Of a DNA stretch of 64,000 nucleotides, positions 18,643 through 27,892 are shown one piece after another. Position numbers and translations under genes: made by a program. The notes under the pieces are model-generated. The model did not search any database and was not told the DNA's origin. It saw only the letters and a program-made list of their open reading frames with translations. The DNA lies in contig LR594584.1 of the NCBI GenBank assembly GCA_901538445.1, positions 4,123,006 to 4,187,005 of the forward strand. Direction: 5' to 3'. Source of the stretch: Gemmataceae bacterium. GTDB lineage: Bacteria; Planctomycetota; Planctomycetia; Gemmatales; Gemmataceae. Position 1 is the first letter of the stretch; each line of letters starts with the position of its first letter.

Positions 18643-19779
18643 ATGCCGGCGCTCACCGGTCACCTGGAATACTACAAGCAGCACGGGATCAACCCGGTCC
18701 GGTACGACGCGGCCGACCCGCGGCTGCACCTGGAGCGGCGCGCGTCGCTGTACCGCACGCTCGGCGTCACGCCGCTCGCGGTCCGCGGGGCACGCGTGCT
18801 CGAGGTCGCGCCGGGCACCGGGCAGAATAGCCTGTACCTCGCGGCGCAGCGGCCGGCGAGCCTCACGCTCGTGGAGCCGAACCCGGCCGGCCTTCGCGAC
18901 ATCGCCGCCGTGTACGCCAGCTCGCCGAATGCCGTGCGGCCCGAGGTGGTCGCGTGTCGGCTGGAAGAGTTCGAGGCGGCCGAACCGTTCGACCTCGTGG
19001 TGTGCGAGAACTGGCTCGGTGACTCGGACCACGAGCGCGGCCTCCTCCGCAAGCTCGGCGGCCTCGTGGCCGAAGGCGGGTTGCTCGTTGTGACCGCGGT
19101 GTCGCCAGTCGGCGTGCTGCCGAACCTGCTCCGCCGCGCGCTGTGCAGCCGGCTCGTGTCGCCCGACGACTCGTTCGCGGAGCGCACCGCGGTGCTGAGT
19201 CGCGCGTTCGGCCCACACCTGCGGACCGTCGGGGGGATGACCCGCAACGTGACCGACTGGGTCCACGACAACATGCTGAACCCGGCGTACCTCGGCGTGA
19301 TCCTCACCGTGCCGATGGTGCTCGACGACCTGGGCGGCCGGTTCGACGCGCTCGGGACGAGCCCCCGGTTCGCGGCCGACTGGCGGTGGTTCAAGAGCCT
19401 GTGCGGTGCGGCCCGCGACTTCAACCGGCACTTGCTCAACCAGTACCACTCCGAGCTGCACAACTTCCTCGACCACCGCACCGTGCTCCCGGCCCGTGAC
19501 CCCGGCCGCAACCGGCAGCTCGAAGCGGCAGCGCTTGCGGTCGCCGCGATGCTGCGGCGTTGCGAGGCGGGTGAGGCCGATTGGGACGAACTGGAGACCG
19601 CGGTTCGCCGGGTGCTCATCAGCATCGGCGACCTGCCCGCGACGTGCTCCGCGGCGATCGATGAGTTCCTCGACGCCTTCGCCACCCCGGACCTCGCGCC
19701 GGAAGCCGTCGCGGAGCTGCCGCACTTCGGCGCACTCTTCGGCCGCGAGACGCTGTACCTGTCGTTCGAGAAGCGGTGA
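18643..19779 (+). CDS. Class I SAM-dependent methyltransferase
   Basis: ARVLEVAPGTGQNSLYLAAQRPASLTLVEPNPAGL; FDLVVCENWLGDSDHERGLLRKLGGLVAEGGLLVVTAV. Confidence 0.82.
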   Translation: MPALTGHLEYYKQHGINPVRYDAADPRLHLERRASLYRTLGVTPLAVRGARVLEVAPGTGQNSLYLAAQRPASLTLVEPNPAGLRDIAAVYASSPNAVRPEVVACRLEEFEAAEPFDLVVCENWLGDSDHERGLLRKLGGLVAEGGLLVVTAVSPVGVLPNLLRRALCSRLVSPDDSFAERTAVLSRAFGPHLRTVGGMTRNVTDWVHDNMLNPAYLGVILTVPMVLDDLGGRFDALGTSPRFAADWRWFKSLCGAARDFNRHLLNQYHSELHNFLDHRTVLPARDPGRNRQLEAAALAVAAMLRRCEAGEADWDELETAVRRVLISIGDLPATCSAAIDEFLDAFATPDLAPEAVAELPHFGALFGRETLYLSFEKR

Positions 19780-19832
19780 TCCCGAGACCGGGCGATCTGG
19801 AACTGTGGCCGGTGGCTACTGGGCCGGAGTCT

Positions 19833-19896
19833 GGTCCGAGCCCGAGCGCCGAGCGAGGGTTCACGCTTCCCCTCGCTCGGCGCTCGGGCTCGGACC
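19833..19896. repeat. Perfect inverted repeat, 27-bp arms, 10-nt loop
   Basis: ggtccgagcccgagcgccgagcgaggg-ttcacgcttc-ccctcgctcggcgctcgggctcggacc. Confidence 0.95.
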
Positions 19897-19915
19897 GGCA
19901 GCAACCCACCAACAG

Positions 19916-19958
19916 AAACGGAGCGGCCCGCGGACGATGTCTGCGGGCCGCTCCGTTT
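19916..19958. terminator. Bidirectional intrinsic-terminator-like hairpin between convergent methyltransferase genes
   Basis: aaacggagcggcccgc-ggacgatgtct-gcgggccgctccgttt; perfect 16-bp stem. Confidence 0.75.
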
Positions 19959-19976
19959 CACTCCCTCACCATCGAG

Positions 19977-20681
19977 TCACTTCGGGCCGACGCACAGCGC
20001 GAACAGGTAGTGCGCCAGCGGCGTGAACCCGGTGTGGACGACCTCGTCGTTCATCGAGAACAGGAACACGTTCTCGAAGTGCCGCTCCATCACGCGGCGG
20101 TACTCCTTCCCGTCCTTGCAGTTCACGTGCCCGGCCTTGCTGCCCTCGGAGGCGTAGGCCTGCGACTGGAGCGACGGCGAGCCGATCACCGCCGCGCCCG
20201 TGCGGCTGAGCGACTTCGCGATGTTCCGCACGAAGGCGTCTTCCTGCTCGGGCACGATGTGCTCGAACACGTCGAGCGAGTACGCGGCGTCGAACCCGCC
20301 CGGCGGCACGGGGCCGCTCAGGATGTCGTGGACGAGCGTGTCGCACTCCCAGCCGTCGGTCGCCATGCGCTCGCGGGCGTCGGCGAGGAACACCGGGTCG
20401 AAGTCGGTCGCGGTGACGGACTTCACCTCCTGCTGCACGAGCCGCGTCCCGAAGGCGTCCGCGCACCCGACCTCGACGACCCGGCCGCGGCCGCTCAGCA
20501 TCTTCGCCACGAACTTGTAGCGGGCGAGCACGAACAGCACCCCGCGGGGGTCGTCGCGCCACCGCTGGTTGCTCATGATCCCGAAGCGCGAGATGCCGTC
20601 GCGCAGCGCCATGTCCACTTCGAACTGGTACTGCGGCTCGCGGGTCCGCGGGTGCGCCGCGGCGGGGGTGCGGGTGTCCAT
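19977..20681 (-). CDS. Class I SAM-dependent methyltransferase
   Basis: RGRVVEVGCADAFGTRLVQQEVKSVTATDFDPVFLADARERM; FDAAYSLDVFEHIVPEQEDAFVRNIAKSLSRTGAAVIGSPS. Confidence 0.85.
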   Translation of the reverse strand: MDTRTPAAAHPRTREPQYQFEVDMALRDGISRFGIMSNQRWRDDPRGVLFVLARYKFVAKMLSGRGRVVEVGCADAFGTRLVQQEVKSVTATDFDPVFLADARERMATDGWECDTLVHDILSGPVPPGGFDAAYSLDVFEHIVPEQEDAFVRNIAKSLSRTGAAVIGSPSLQSQAYASEGSKAGHVNCKDGKEYRRVMERHFENVFLFSMNDEVVHTGFTPLAHYLFALCVGPK

Positions 20682-20715
20682 TGTGGTGCTCTCCGGTGGG
20701 ATCGATGCTGCTTTC

Positions 20716-20813
20716 GTAGGGTGCGTCGAGGCCGGCTCTGCGGCCGAGCCGCTCCGGAGACGCCTGACGCCCCAGGTGCGGCTCGCCGCGAAGCGCGGCT
20801 CGACGCACCCTAC
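20716..20813. repeat. Inverted repeat gtagggtgcgtcgag...ctcgacgcaccctac
   Basis: 15-bp complementary ends around a GC-rich interior. Confidence 0.8.
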
Positions 20814-20814
20814 C

Positions 20815-21498
20815 TCAAGCCGGGCTGGTGGCCGGCGGCTCGAAGTAGATGAACTCGTAGTCGCCCGTGTACCCGGCGAGGTCGAACAGCCAGGTCCAGC
20901 TCTCGGGCCGGAAGAACGTCTCGCACGTCAGCGCCCAGCACTGGAGGTTGAACAGTTCCTCGGTCGTGCGGAAGCTCTCGACCACGAGGTACTGGTTGCG
21001 GGCGACGCGCTGCATCTCGGCGAGCGCCTTCGCCACGTCCTGCGGGGGCAGGTTGTGCAGCGCGTTGATCGAGATGACGAGGTCGAAGGACTGGCCGGCG
21101 TGCGGGAACGGATCGCGGGCGTCGTGTTTGAACAGGAACGGCCGCACCTCGTCCTTCGCAGTCTCCAGGCCGTAGTCGGAGACGTCGAACCCCGCGACCG
21201 TGCAGTTCGGCAGCAGCCGCTGGAACTCGTGGAGCAGGAACCCGCGGCCGCAGCCGGCGTCGAGGATGCGGGCGTTCGCCGGGAGGGAGTAGGTCTTCAC
21301 CAGTTCCTGCGCGACGACGCTCCAGCGGCCGTCGTACTTGTAGCCGCCGTAACCGTACCGGCGGTCGCCGTCCCAGTAGTCGCGGTCGAACCGCCGGGCC
21401 ACGTCCGAGCAGTGGACCTTCGCGTCGGCCATTCGTTCGAGGTAGGCGCGCGACGTCCGGCGGTGGAGTTGGTTCACGACGTTGAGCAGCCGGCCCAT
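20815..21498 (-). CDS. Class I SAM-dependent methyltransferase
   Basis: ARILDAGCGRGFLLHEFQRLLPNCTVAGFDVSDYGLETAK; FDLVISINALHNLPPQDVAKALAEMQRVARNQYLVVESFR. Confidence 0.87.
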   Translation of the reverse strand: MGRLLNVVNQLHRRTSRAYLERMADAKVHCSDVARRFDRDYWDGDRRYGYGGYKYDGRWSVVAQELVKTYSLPANARILDAGCGRGFLLHEFQRLLPNCTVAGFDVSDYGLETAKDEVRPFLFKHDARDPFPHAGQSFDLVISINALHNLPPQDVAKALAEMQRVARNQYLVVESFRTTEELFNLQCWALTCETFFRPESWTWLFDLAGYTGDYEFIYFEPPATSPA

Positions 21499-21520
21499 GC
21501 GTTCCTCGGAGAGTCGGTCG

Positions 21521-21715
21521 GGCAGAAAAAATGGTTCTGGCGGGTTCGGGGGGACCGGTCCTCAGAATCACCGCGAACTCTCCAGAATCAGCCAAAACTC
21601 TCCAGAACCACGCAAAACTCTCCAGAATCAAGGCCGACTCTCCAGAACCAACCGCCCCATTCTCCAGAGCCAACTGCCCGACACCTGATGATAATCTGAA
21701 CACCCGTCCAGGTCG
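21521..21715 (+). repeat. CCAGAA-periodic element, copy 2 (20-bp tandem units)
   Basis: ctctccagaatcagccaaaa / ctctccagaaccacgcaaaa / ctctccagaatcaaggccga / ctctccagaaccaaccgccccatt / ctccagagccaac, ending in a tgaacacccgtccaggtcg segment. Confidence 0.85.
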
Positions 21716-21722
21716 AGCAGAG

Positions 21723-22676
21723 TTACGCGATCGCCCGGTGGCGGCGGGTGCGGCTGGCGCGAAGTTCCTGGACGGTCGCTGCGACCGCGTCGGCCGAGAT
21801 GCCGTGCCGCCGCATCATGCCGTTCTGGTCGCCGTAGCCCGACGGGAACACATCCTGGAACCCGATGCGGCGGAACTTGCGGTGTGAGAGCAGGTCGGCT
21901 TCCGCGAGGTACTCCGCGACGGCGCTGCCGAGCCCGCCGATCACGCTGTGTTCCTCGACCGTCACGATCGCCGGCACGCGCTCGGCCGCGGCACCCAGCG
22001 CCTCGGTGTCGAGCGGCTTGATCGTCGGCATGTGGAGCACGGTCGCGTCGATGCCGGCAGCGGTGAGCTGGTTCGCGGCCGCGAGGCACACCTGCAGCCC
22101 GACGCCGGTGGTGACGATGAGTGCGTCGTGCCCGTCGCGCATCGGCACGGCACGGCCGATCTGGAAGTCGCCCGTCTCGGTGGTCACAACCGGGTCGTGA
22201 CCCTTTGCGACGCGGACGTAGACCGGCCCCTGGTGATCAACGGTCGCGCGGGTGGCCCGCTCCATCTCCTCGGCGTCGGCCGGGGCGAGAATCGTCATGT
22301 TCGGGATCGCCCGCATGATCGCGATGTCGTCGGTCGCGAGGTGCGTCGGCCCGAGCGGCGCGTACACCACGCCGCCGCCGTTGGCGATGAGCCGCACGTT
22401 CGCGTTGTGCATCCCGAGGTCCACGACGACCTGCTCGTAGCACCGGCGGGTGAGGAACGTCGCGATCGTGTTCAGGAACACGATGCGGCCCTCCATCGCC
22501 ATGCCGGCGGCGAGGCCGACGAGGTTCTGCTCGGCGACCCCCTCCATGAAGAACCGGTCGGGGCACGCGGCCTTGAAGTCGGCCATCACGCCGACGCCCA
22601 GGTCGGACCCGACGAACACGATCCGCTCGTCGGTCCGGGCCAACTCGGTGATCGTCTTCAGGCACCGCTCACGCAT
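21723..22676 (-). CDS. Transketolase C-terminal subunit (split transketolase)
   Basis: RIVFVGSDLGVGVMADFKAACPDRFFMEGVAEQNLVGLAAGMAMEGRIVFLNTIATFLTRRCYEQVVVDLGMHNANVRLIANGGGVVYAPLGPTHLATDD. Confidence 0.9.
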   Translation of the reverse strand: MRERCLKTITELARTDERIVFVGSDLGVGVMADFKAACPDRFFMEGVAEQNLVGLAAGMAMEGRIVFLNTIATFLTRRCYEQVVVDLGMHNANVRLIANGGGVVYAPLGPTHLATDDIAIMRAIPNMTILAPADAEEMERATRATVDHQGPVYVRVAKGHDPVVTTETGDFQIGRAVPMRDGHDALIVTTGVGLQVCLAAANQLTAAGIDATVLHMPTIKPLDTEALGAAAERVPAIVTVEEHSVIGGLGSAVAEYLAEADLLSHRKFRRIGFQDVFPSGYGDQNGMMRRHGISADAVAATVQELRASRTRRHRAIA

Positions 22677-23502
22677 GACTGCCCCCCGCTTCGATGGCGG
22701 CCAGCAGGTTCTCGACCTCCTGGTCCGTCACCTTGTTCTTGTGGTGCCACTTCATGTTGTTCTCGGCGAACGCGGCACCCTTCCCCTTGACCGTGTGCGC
22801 GATGACCGCGGTGGGCTTGTCCGCGTCGAGGGGGAGCGACTTGAACAGCGATCGCAGGTCGCCGACGTTGTGCCCATCGACCTCGCGGACTGCGAACCCG
22901 AACGCCCGCCACTTGTCGGTGAACGGCTCGAGGTCCTGCACCTCGCGGGTGCTGCCGTACGCCTGGTGCTTGTTGTAATCCACGATCGCGGTGAGGTTCG
23001 CCATGCGGTGCTTGCCGGCGCACATCGCCGCCTCCCACACCGAGCCCTCGTTGCACTCGCCGTCGCCGAGCACCACGAACACCTTCGCGTCCGACTTCAC
23101 GATCTTCAGGTGCAGCGCCATGCCGAGGCCGATGCTCAGCCCGTGGCCGAGCGCACCGGTGCTGGCCTCGACGCCGGGCACCTTGTTGGCGTCCGGGTGG
23201 CCGCCGAGGATGCCGTCGGCGGCGCACACGCGGTCCAACTCCGACATCGGGAAGTAGCCCTTGTCGGCGAGCAGCGCGTAGAGCGCGAGGCAGCCGTGCC
23301 CCTTGCTCAGGATGCACCGGTCGCGGTCCGGCCACTTCGGCCGCTTCGGGTCGAACCGCATCACGTCGTCGTACAGCACCCGCAGGACGTCGATCGCGGA
23401 GAACGCGGAGCCGACGTGCCCGCGGCGCGCGCCCTTGAGCATGCGGACGACGAGTCCGCGGAGTTCCTGGGAGCGCGCGTCGAGCGGCGGCGTTTGAGTC
23501 AT
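22669..23502 (-). CDS. Transketolase N-terminal subunit (split transketolase)
   Basis: RGHVGSAFSAIDVLRVLYDDVMRFDPKRPKWPDRDRCILSKGHGCLALYALLADKGYF; VVLGDGECNEGSVWEAAMCAGKHRMANLTAIVDYNKHQAYG. Confidence 0.92.
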   Translation of the reverse strand: MTQTPPLDARSQELRGLVVRMLKGARRGHVGSAFSAIDVLRVLYDDVMRFDPKRPKWPDRDRCILSKGHGCLALYALLADKGYFPMSELDRVCAADGILGGHPDANKVPGVEASTGALGHGLSIGLGMALHLKIVKSDAKVFVVLGDGECNEGSVWEAAMCAGKHRMANLTAIVDYNKHQAYGSTREVQDLEPFTDKWRAFGFAVREVDGHNVGDLRSLFKSLPLDADKPTAVIAHTVKGKGAAFAENNMKWHHKNKVTDQEVENLLAAIEAGGSHA

Positions 23503-23577
23503 GGTGTGCGTCCTTGCTGTTGAGCGGTCCAGAGTACCTTCCACGGCCCCCAGGGGCCTCGACCTCGCGCCAGTCTG

Positions 23578-23710
23578 CCCCTCTCCCCTTGCGGGAGAGG
23601 GTGGCCGCGCTTCGCGGCCGGGTGAGGGGCGAGGCTCCACCACCCCAGCAGGTTCTACCCCTCACCCGCTCGCAAAACCTCGCTGCCCTTCCCCGCAAGG
23701 GGAGAGGGCG
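23578..23710. repeat. Inverted repeat of the CCCTCTCCCCTTGCGGGAGAGGG type, copy 1
   Basis: gcccctctccccttgcgggagaggg ... cccttccccgcaaggggagagggc; second copy at 52328-52464. Confidence 0.9.
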
Positions 23711-23724
23711 GAAGCTCAGCAGAC

Positions 23725-24849
23725 TTACCGGAACCGGCCCGCGGGGTGGAGCCCCACGGCCGTCCGCAGTCGGCGGCGGATCATCCCGCCGGCCCACTGC
23801 ACCTTCCCGAGCAGCCCCGGCGGCGCGGCCCGAAGCCGGGTGAGCTGGATCTCTTCCACGAGCCGGCGGTTCTCGGCTTCGAGGTCCGCCCGCCGCGCGA
23901 TCACTTCGCGCCACGGGTCTTGGAGGAACACTCCGGCGAGTTCGCGCACGGCCGGGTCTTCGTCGCTCGCGGCGAGCGACTCGTACACATCAGGGGCGAA
24001 CCCCGCGAGCAACCCGAGGACACTCGCGTCGTGCCGGTCGGGCCGCAGCGCCGCGGCGCGAACCAGGTCCGGCCCGAAGTGGCACGCGGCCCCATTCCTG
24101 CGGAAGTACGGGGCGACGTCGGCGTACTCGGGCGACAGCAGCAGGTCGAGCAGTGAGCTGAGGATGCGGACGTTCTCGGCCCCGGGGTGGCTGTTGGTCG
24201 CATACGAGCCGCGGTGCAGCACGTGGACCCCGAGCGTCTCGGGGATGTGGACCGCACCGAGGCGGAACGCGACGACGAGAAACGCGAACCAGTCGGAGTA
24301 CCACGCGAGTTCGCTGCGGTAGCCGCCGGCGTCCCGGATCGCATCGGTCCGCACGACGATCGCGCTGACCGGCAAGGTGTGCCACACCCTCCGGCAGACT
24401 TCGTCCGGCGCGAAATATGTCGGTGCGTTGCACCATCCCGGGTCGTTCACCACGAGCGGGCCGTCGTCGCCGTCGGTGCAGGACCCGTGCGCCACGCACA
24501 GGCCGGCGTGGGGGTGCCGCTCGAACTCGCGCATGGCCTTGGCGACGAACCCCGGCAGCACGTAGTCGTCGGCCGCGCCGGGGAGAACGTACTTCCCCGT
24601 GGCGAGGGCGAACCCGCGGTTGTAGTTCACCGTGACACCGCGCTGACACTCATTTCGAATTAGTCGGATGCTCGGGTGCTTCGCGGCGTAGCGCTCCAGA
24701 ACCCGGAGGCTGTCGTCGGTCGAGGCGTCGTCGATGACGACCACCTCCCGCGGGGACAGCGACTGCGACAGCACCGCGTCCAGCGCCCGCGGCAGGAGCC
24801 GGGCGTGGTTGCGGTTCGCCATCACGACGCTGAGGTCCGCGGTGCGCAT
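23725..24849 (-). CDS. Glycosyltransferase family 2
   Basis: LSVVMANRNHARLLPRALDAVLSQSLSPREVVVIDDASTDDSLRVLERYA; GKYVLPGAADDYVLPGFV. Confidence 0.88.
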   Translation of the reverse strand: MRTADLSVVMANRNHARLLPRALDAVLSQSLSPREVVVIDDASTDDSLRVLERYAAKHPSIRLIRNECQRGVTVNYNRGFALATGKYVLPGAADDYVLPGFVAKAMREFERHPHAGLCVAHGSCTDGDDGPLVVNDPGWCNAPTYFAPDEVCRRVWHTLPVSAIVVRTDAIRDAGGYRSELAWYSDWFAFLVVAFRLGAVHIPETLGVHVLHRGSYATNSHPGAENVRILSSLLDLLLSPEYADVAPYFRRNGAACHFGPDLVRAAALRPDRHDASVLGLLAGFAPDVYESLAASDEDPAVRELAGVFLQDPWREVIARRADLEAENRRLVEEIQLTRLRAAPPGLLGKVQWAGGMIRRRLRTAVGLHPAGRFR

Positions 24850-24866
24850 CGATCCTCGTTGCTCTT

Positions 24867-24932
24867 CGAGCCACGGGGTTCACCCCCGTGGTAGTCGCGC
24901 CACAAGACCACGGGGGTGAACCCCGTGGCTCG
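24867..24932. repeat. Perfect inverted repeat, 26-bp arms, 14-nt loop
   Basis: cgagccacggggttcacccccgtggt-agtcgcgccacaag-accacgggggtgaaccccgtggctcg. Confidence 0.95.
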
Positions 24933-24938
24933 ACAGGC

Positions 24939-25958
24939 TCACCCCACCTGCTTCTGCGAGGCGAGGTAGGCGTTCATGGTCTTGATGTTGAAGTACCGCG
25001 GGTCGGTGAGGGAGTTCGGCACCTTGCCGGCCTGGAACGCGGCGACCAGTTCGCGGACCGCGTCGGGCACCGTGTACCGCGGGGTCCATCCGAGTTCGCG
25101 GCGGATCTTCTCGCTCGACACGTGGTACGACCGCAGGTCGTTCGTCGGCGACGTGACGATCTTCACGTCGCTGCCGACCTCGGCCTTCACCAGTTCCGCG
25201 ATCGCGTTGATGGAGAGGTTCTGCCAGCCGGCGTTGTAGATCTTGCGGTCGATCTTCGCGGCGGGCCACCGGAGCGTCTGCACGTAGAGGTCGGTCATGT
25301 CCTGGATGTGCAGGTTCGGCCGCCGCTGCACGCCGCCGAACACGGTGATCTCGCGCTTGTGGAACGCGAGGTTCGTGAGGATGTTCACCGACAGGTCGAG
25401 CCGCAGCCGCGGGGAGTACCCGCACACGGTTGCGGGCCGCAGCGTGAGCGTCGTGAACCCGGGCTCGCTCTCCTTCTGGAGCACCTCCTCGCACATCGCC
25501 TTGTACTTCGAGTAGTCCGTCAGCGGCTTGAGTTCGAGTTCCTCGGTGACGTTCTCCTCGTCCTTGATGCCGTACACGCTCGACGACGAGGCGTAGACGA
25601 ACCGCTTGACGCCGTGCTTCTTCGAGAGCTTCACGAGCGGCAGGAAGGCGTCGTAGTTGATCGACTTGCCGAGGAGCGGGTCGAGCTCGAAGCTCGGGTC
25701 GTTGGAGACGCACGCGAGGTGGATCACCGCGGTGCAGCCGGCGAGCGCCTTGTCGAGCGCGAGCTTGTCGCGGAGGTCGGCTCTCACCAGCGAGAAGTTC
25801 GGGTGGTTGCGGACCGCGGCGAGCGGCTCCGTCCCGAAGTAGCAGGCGTCGTACGCCTTGACCGTGTGCCCCTCGGCCAGGAGCTTCGGCACGAGGACCG
25901 CACCGACGTACCCCGCGCCGCCGGTGACCAGGACCGTGTACTTTTCGGCTTCGTTCAT
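24939..25958 (-). CDS. NAD-dependent epimerase/dehydratase
   Basis: YTVLVTGGAGYVGAVLVPKLLAEGHTVKAYDACYFG; VYASSSSVYGIKDEE; DYSKYKAMCEEVLQ. Confidence 0.9.
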   Translation of the reverse strand: MNEAEKYTVLVTGGAGYVGAVLVPKLLAEGHTVKAYDACYFGTEPLAAVRNHPNFSLVRADLRDKLALDKALAGCTAVIHLACVSNDPSFELDPLLGKSINYDAFLPLVKLSKKHGVKRFVYASSSSVYGIKDEENVTEELELKPLTDYSKYKAMCEEVLQKESEPGFTTLTLRPATVCGYSPRLRLDLSVNILTNLAFHKREITVFGGVQRRPNLHIQDMTDLYVQTLRWPAAKIDRKIYNAGWQNLSINAIAELVKAEVGSDVKIVTSPTNDLRSYHVSSEKIRRELGWTPRYTVPDAVRELVAAFQAGKVPNSLTDPRYFNIKTMNAYLASQKQVG

Positions 25959-26026
25959 GATGTCATCCGTGACGTTTGGGGACGGGTGAACTCCGGTCGC
26001 TAACGCTCCCGGCTCGCCTGGCTCGG

Positions 26027-27670
26027 TCACCCCTTCGGGGGCACGCGGGCGGCGGTCACGCGGCGGGCGCCGCCACTTCCGCCGCCGACGCGGACCTTCT
26101 TCTTCCGCGGGAGCGGGTCGAGCGGCTCGCTCGCGGCCTTCGTGTGCATCTTCAGCAGGCACTCGACGTGGCGGAACAGCGGGACGCGCTCGATCGACCG
26201 CTGGTTCCCGAGGATCGCGACGGCCTCGGCCCCGACGACGTTCCCGAGGAACGCGGTGACCTCCGGCGGGGCATCCATCGCGGCGCACAGCGAGGTCGCG
26301 CACAGCACGGCATCGCCGGCCCCGACGCGGTCCACGATCTTCGTCGCCAGCGCCGGAACCCGGGTGAACCGGTCCGGGGTGGTGTGGAACAGCGTGCCGA
26401 GGCTGCCGCGGGTGATCATCACGCGGGGGCAGTCGAGCTTCTGCGCGACGTGCTCGGCCATCTCCTCGGGCGTGAGTTGCTGGTTGCGCGTCTCCAGCGC
26501 GACCTCGCGCTGCGCGAGGCACACGTAGTCGGCCCGCGGGTACTTCGACACCATGTTGAACCCGTGGTTGCCGGCGTTCGACTGGGTGTTGACCGCCAAG
26601 AACCGTGCGCCCTTGCACAGCACGTCGATGGCCGCCGGCGAGAGCATCCCGTGACCGTAGTCGGCGACGATGACCACGTCGTAGTTCGGCAGCATCGTCC
26701 TCAGCTTATCGCACAGGTCCGCGTCCGCACGCGCGTCGAGCGGCGCGTCGTTCATGCGGTACACCTCGAACATCTTCTGCGAGAGGTACTTCTCGACGAA
26801 CCGCTGCTTCACGATGGTCGGCGAGCCGGGCTTCTCGACGAAGTGTGGGGTCACGTTGTCCTTGAGCACGCCGCGGACGAACCGCTCCTCGTCGCCGCCC
26901 TCGCCGAGTTGCGTGAACACGTCGACCTGGTTCACGAAGCCGGCGAGGTGGTTGGCGCACGCGAGCACGCCGCCGCCGAACCGGTCGGTGCCGAGGAACC
27001 GGCTCGCGAGCACCGGCTCCTTGCCCGACTTGCCGATCGCCTCGCAGTACGTGTACTCGTCGATGATCGTCTCGCCGACGACCAGCACCCGCAGGTCTTC
27101 GGCGGCCCGGAGCGGGGCGAGTACCTCGTCGGCGCTGTACCGCCCGGCGAAGGTGGCGAGGTAGTCCTTGACCGCGTCCGGGTACGGCGAGAGGTACTGG
27201 TTGATGAGGCCCGACGAGCTGTAGACGATGTCCTCGGTGAACGCGACCTCGCCGCCGGCGTCGCGGACCGCCTCGGCCTCGCGGGCGACGTGGCCGATCG
27301 TGTCGGACAGGCCGCGGAACTCGCTGCCCTTCGCGAACACGGCCGGCTTGAGCAGGCGGATCGTCTCGACGGCGCTGGGCCAGCGGTTCACCGCGACGTA
27401 GTCGACGCACCCGAGCGACGCGAGGAACTCGGCCCGCAGGTTCTCGGGGAACGCCGGGCGGCCGATCCCCTTGTTCACGAACCGGTCGGGGGTGAGGGTG
27501 ACGACGAGCACGTCGCCGAGCTTCTTGGCCTCTTCGAAGTGGCGGACGTGGCCGATGTGCAGCAGGTCGAACACGCCGTGGCAGTGGACGACGCGCCGGC
27601 CGCGGTCGCGGTGGTCGGCGAGAACGGCGGCGAGGTCGTCGAGGTGCAGGATCTTGGCGTTCGCGGCCAT
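26027..27670 (-). CDS. HldE-like bifunctional protein: N-terminal nucleotidyltransferase, C-terminal PfkB-type kinase
   Basis: VHCHGVFDLLHIGHVRHFEEAKKLGDVLVVTLTPDRFVNKG, followed by VVGETIIDEYTYCEAIGKSGKEPVLASRFLGTDRFGGGVLACANHLAGF and IVDRVGAGDAVLCATSL. Confidence 0.87.
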   Translation of the reverse strand: MAANAKILHLDDLAAVLADHRDRGRRVVHCHGVFDLLHIGHVRHFEEAKKLGDVLVVTLTPDRFVNKGIGRPAFPENLRAEFLASLGCVDYVAVNRWPSAVETIRLLKPAVFAKGSEFRGLSDTIGHVAREAEAVRDAGGEVAFTEDIVYSSSGLINQYLSPYPDAVKDYLATFAGRYSADEVLAPLRAAEDLRVLVVGETIIDEYTYCEAIGKSGKEPVLASRFLGTDRFGGGVLACANHLAGFVNQVDVFTQLGEGGDEERFVRGVLKDNVTPHFVEKPGSPTIVKQRFVEKYLSQKMFEVYRMNDAPLDARADADLCDKLRTMLPNYDVVIVADYGHGMLSPAAIDVLCKGARFLAVNTQSNAGNHGFNMVSKYPRADYVCLAQREVALETRNQQLTPEEMAEHVAQKLDCPRVMITRGSLGTLFHTTPDRFTRVPALATKIVDRVGAGDAVLCATSLCAAMDAPPEVTAFLGNVVGAEAVAILGNQRSIERVPLFRHVECLLKMHTKAASEPLDPLPRKKKVRVGGGSGGARRVTAARVPPKG

Positions 27671-27822
27671 GCGTTCGCGTCCTTGCTGGCACGGGGCCGG
27701 CCGCGTCGTGCGGTCGGGAGTCGGGGCGGTATCTCAGTGTTCACAAAGTTTAGGCGGCGCGCCGGGGCGAAAAAAAGCCCAACTTCGCGGACCGGGGGAA
27801 AATTGTGGGCGGGAGTCATTCG

Positions 27823-27890
27823 GCGAGCGGCGCGGCGTGAGCCCGCCGGTGGAGCGAACCCCACCGGCGGGCTCACGCCGCGCCGCTCGC
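27823..27890. repeat. Long inverted repeat, family A copy 2 (perfect 30-bp arms, 8-nt loop)
   Basis: gcgagcggcgcggcgtgagcccgccggtgg-agcgaacc-ccaccggcgggctcacgccgcgccgctcgc. Confidence 0.95.
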
Positions 27891-27892
27891 GT

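Noticed and set aside
21521-21715. CRISPR array
   Set aside because: 20-bp period with only a short conserved core and no repeat/spacer architecture; no cas genes nearby.
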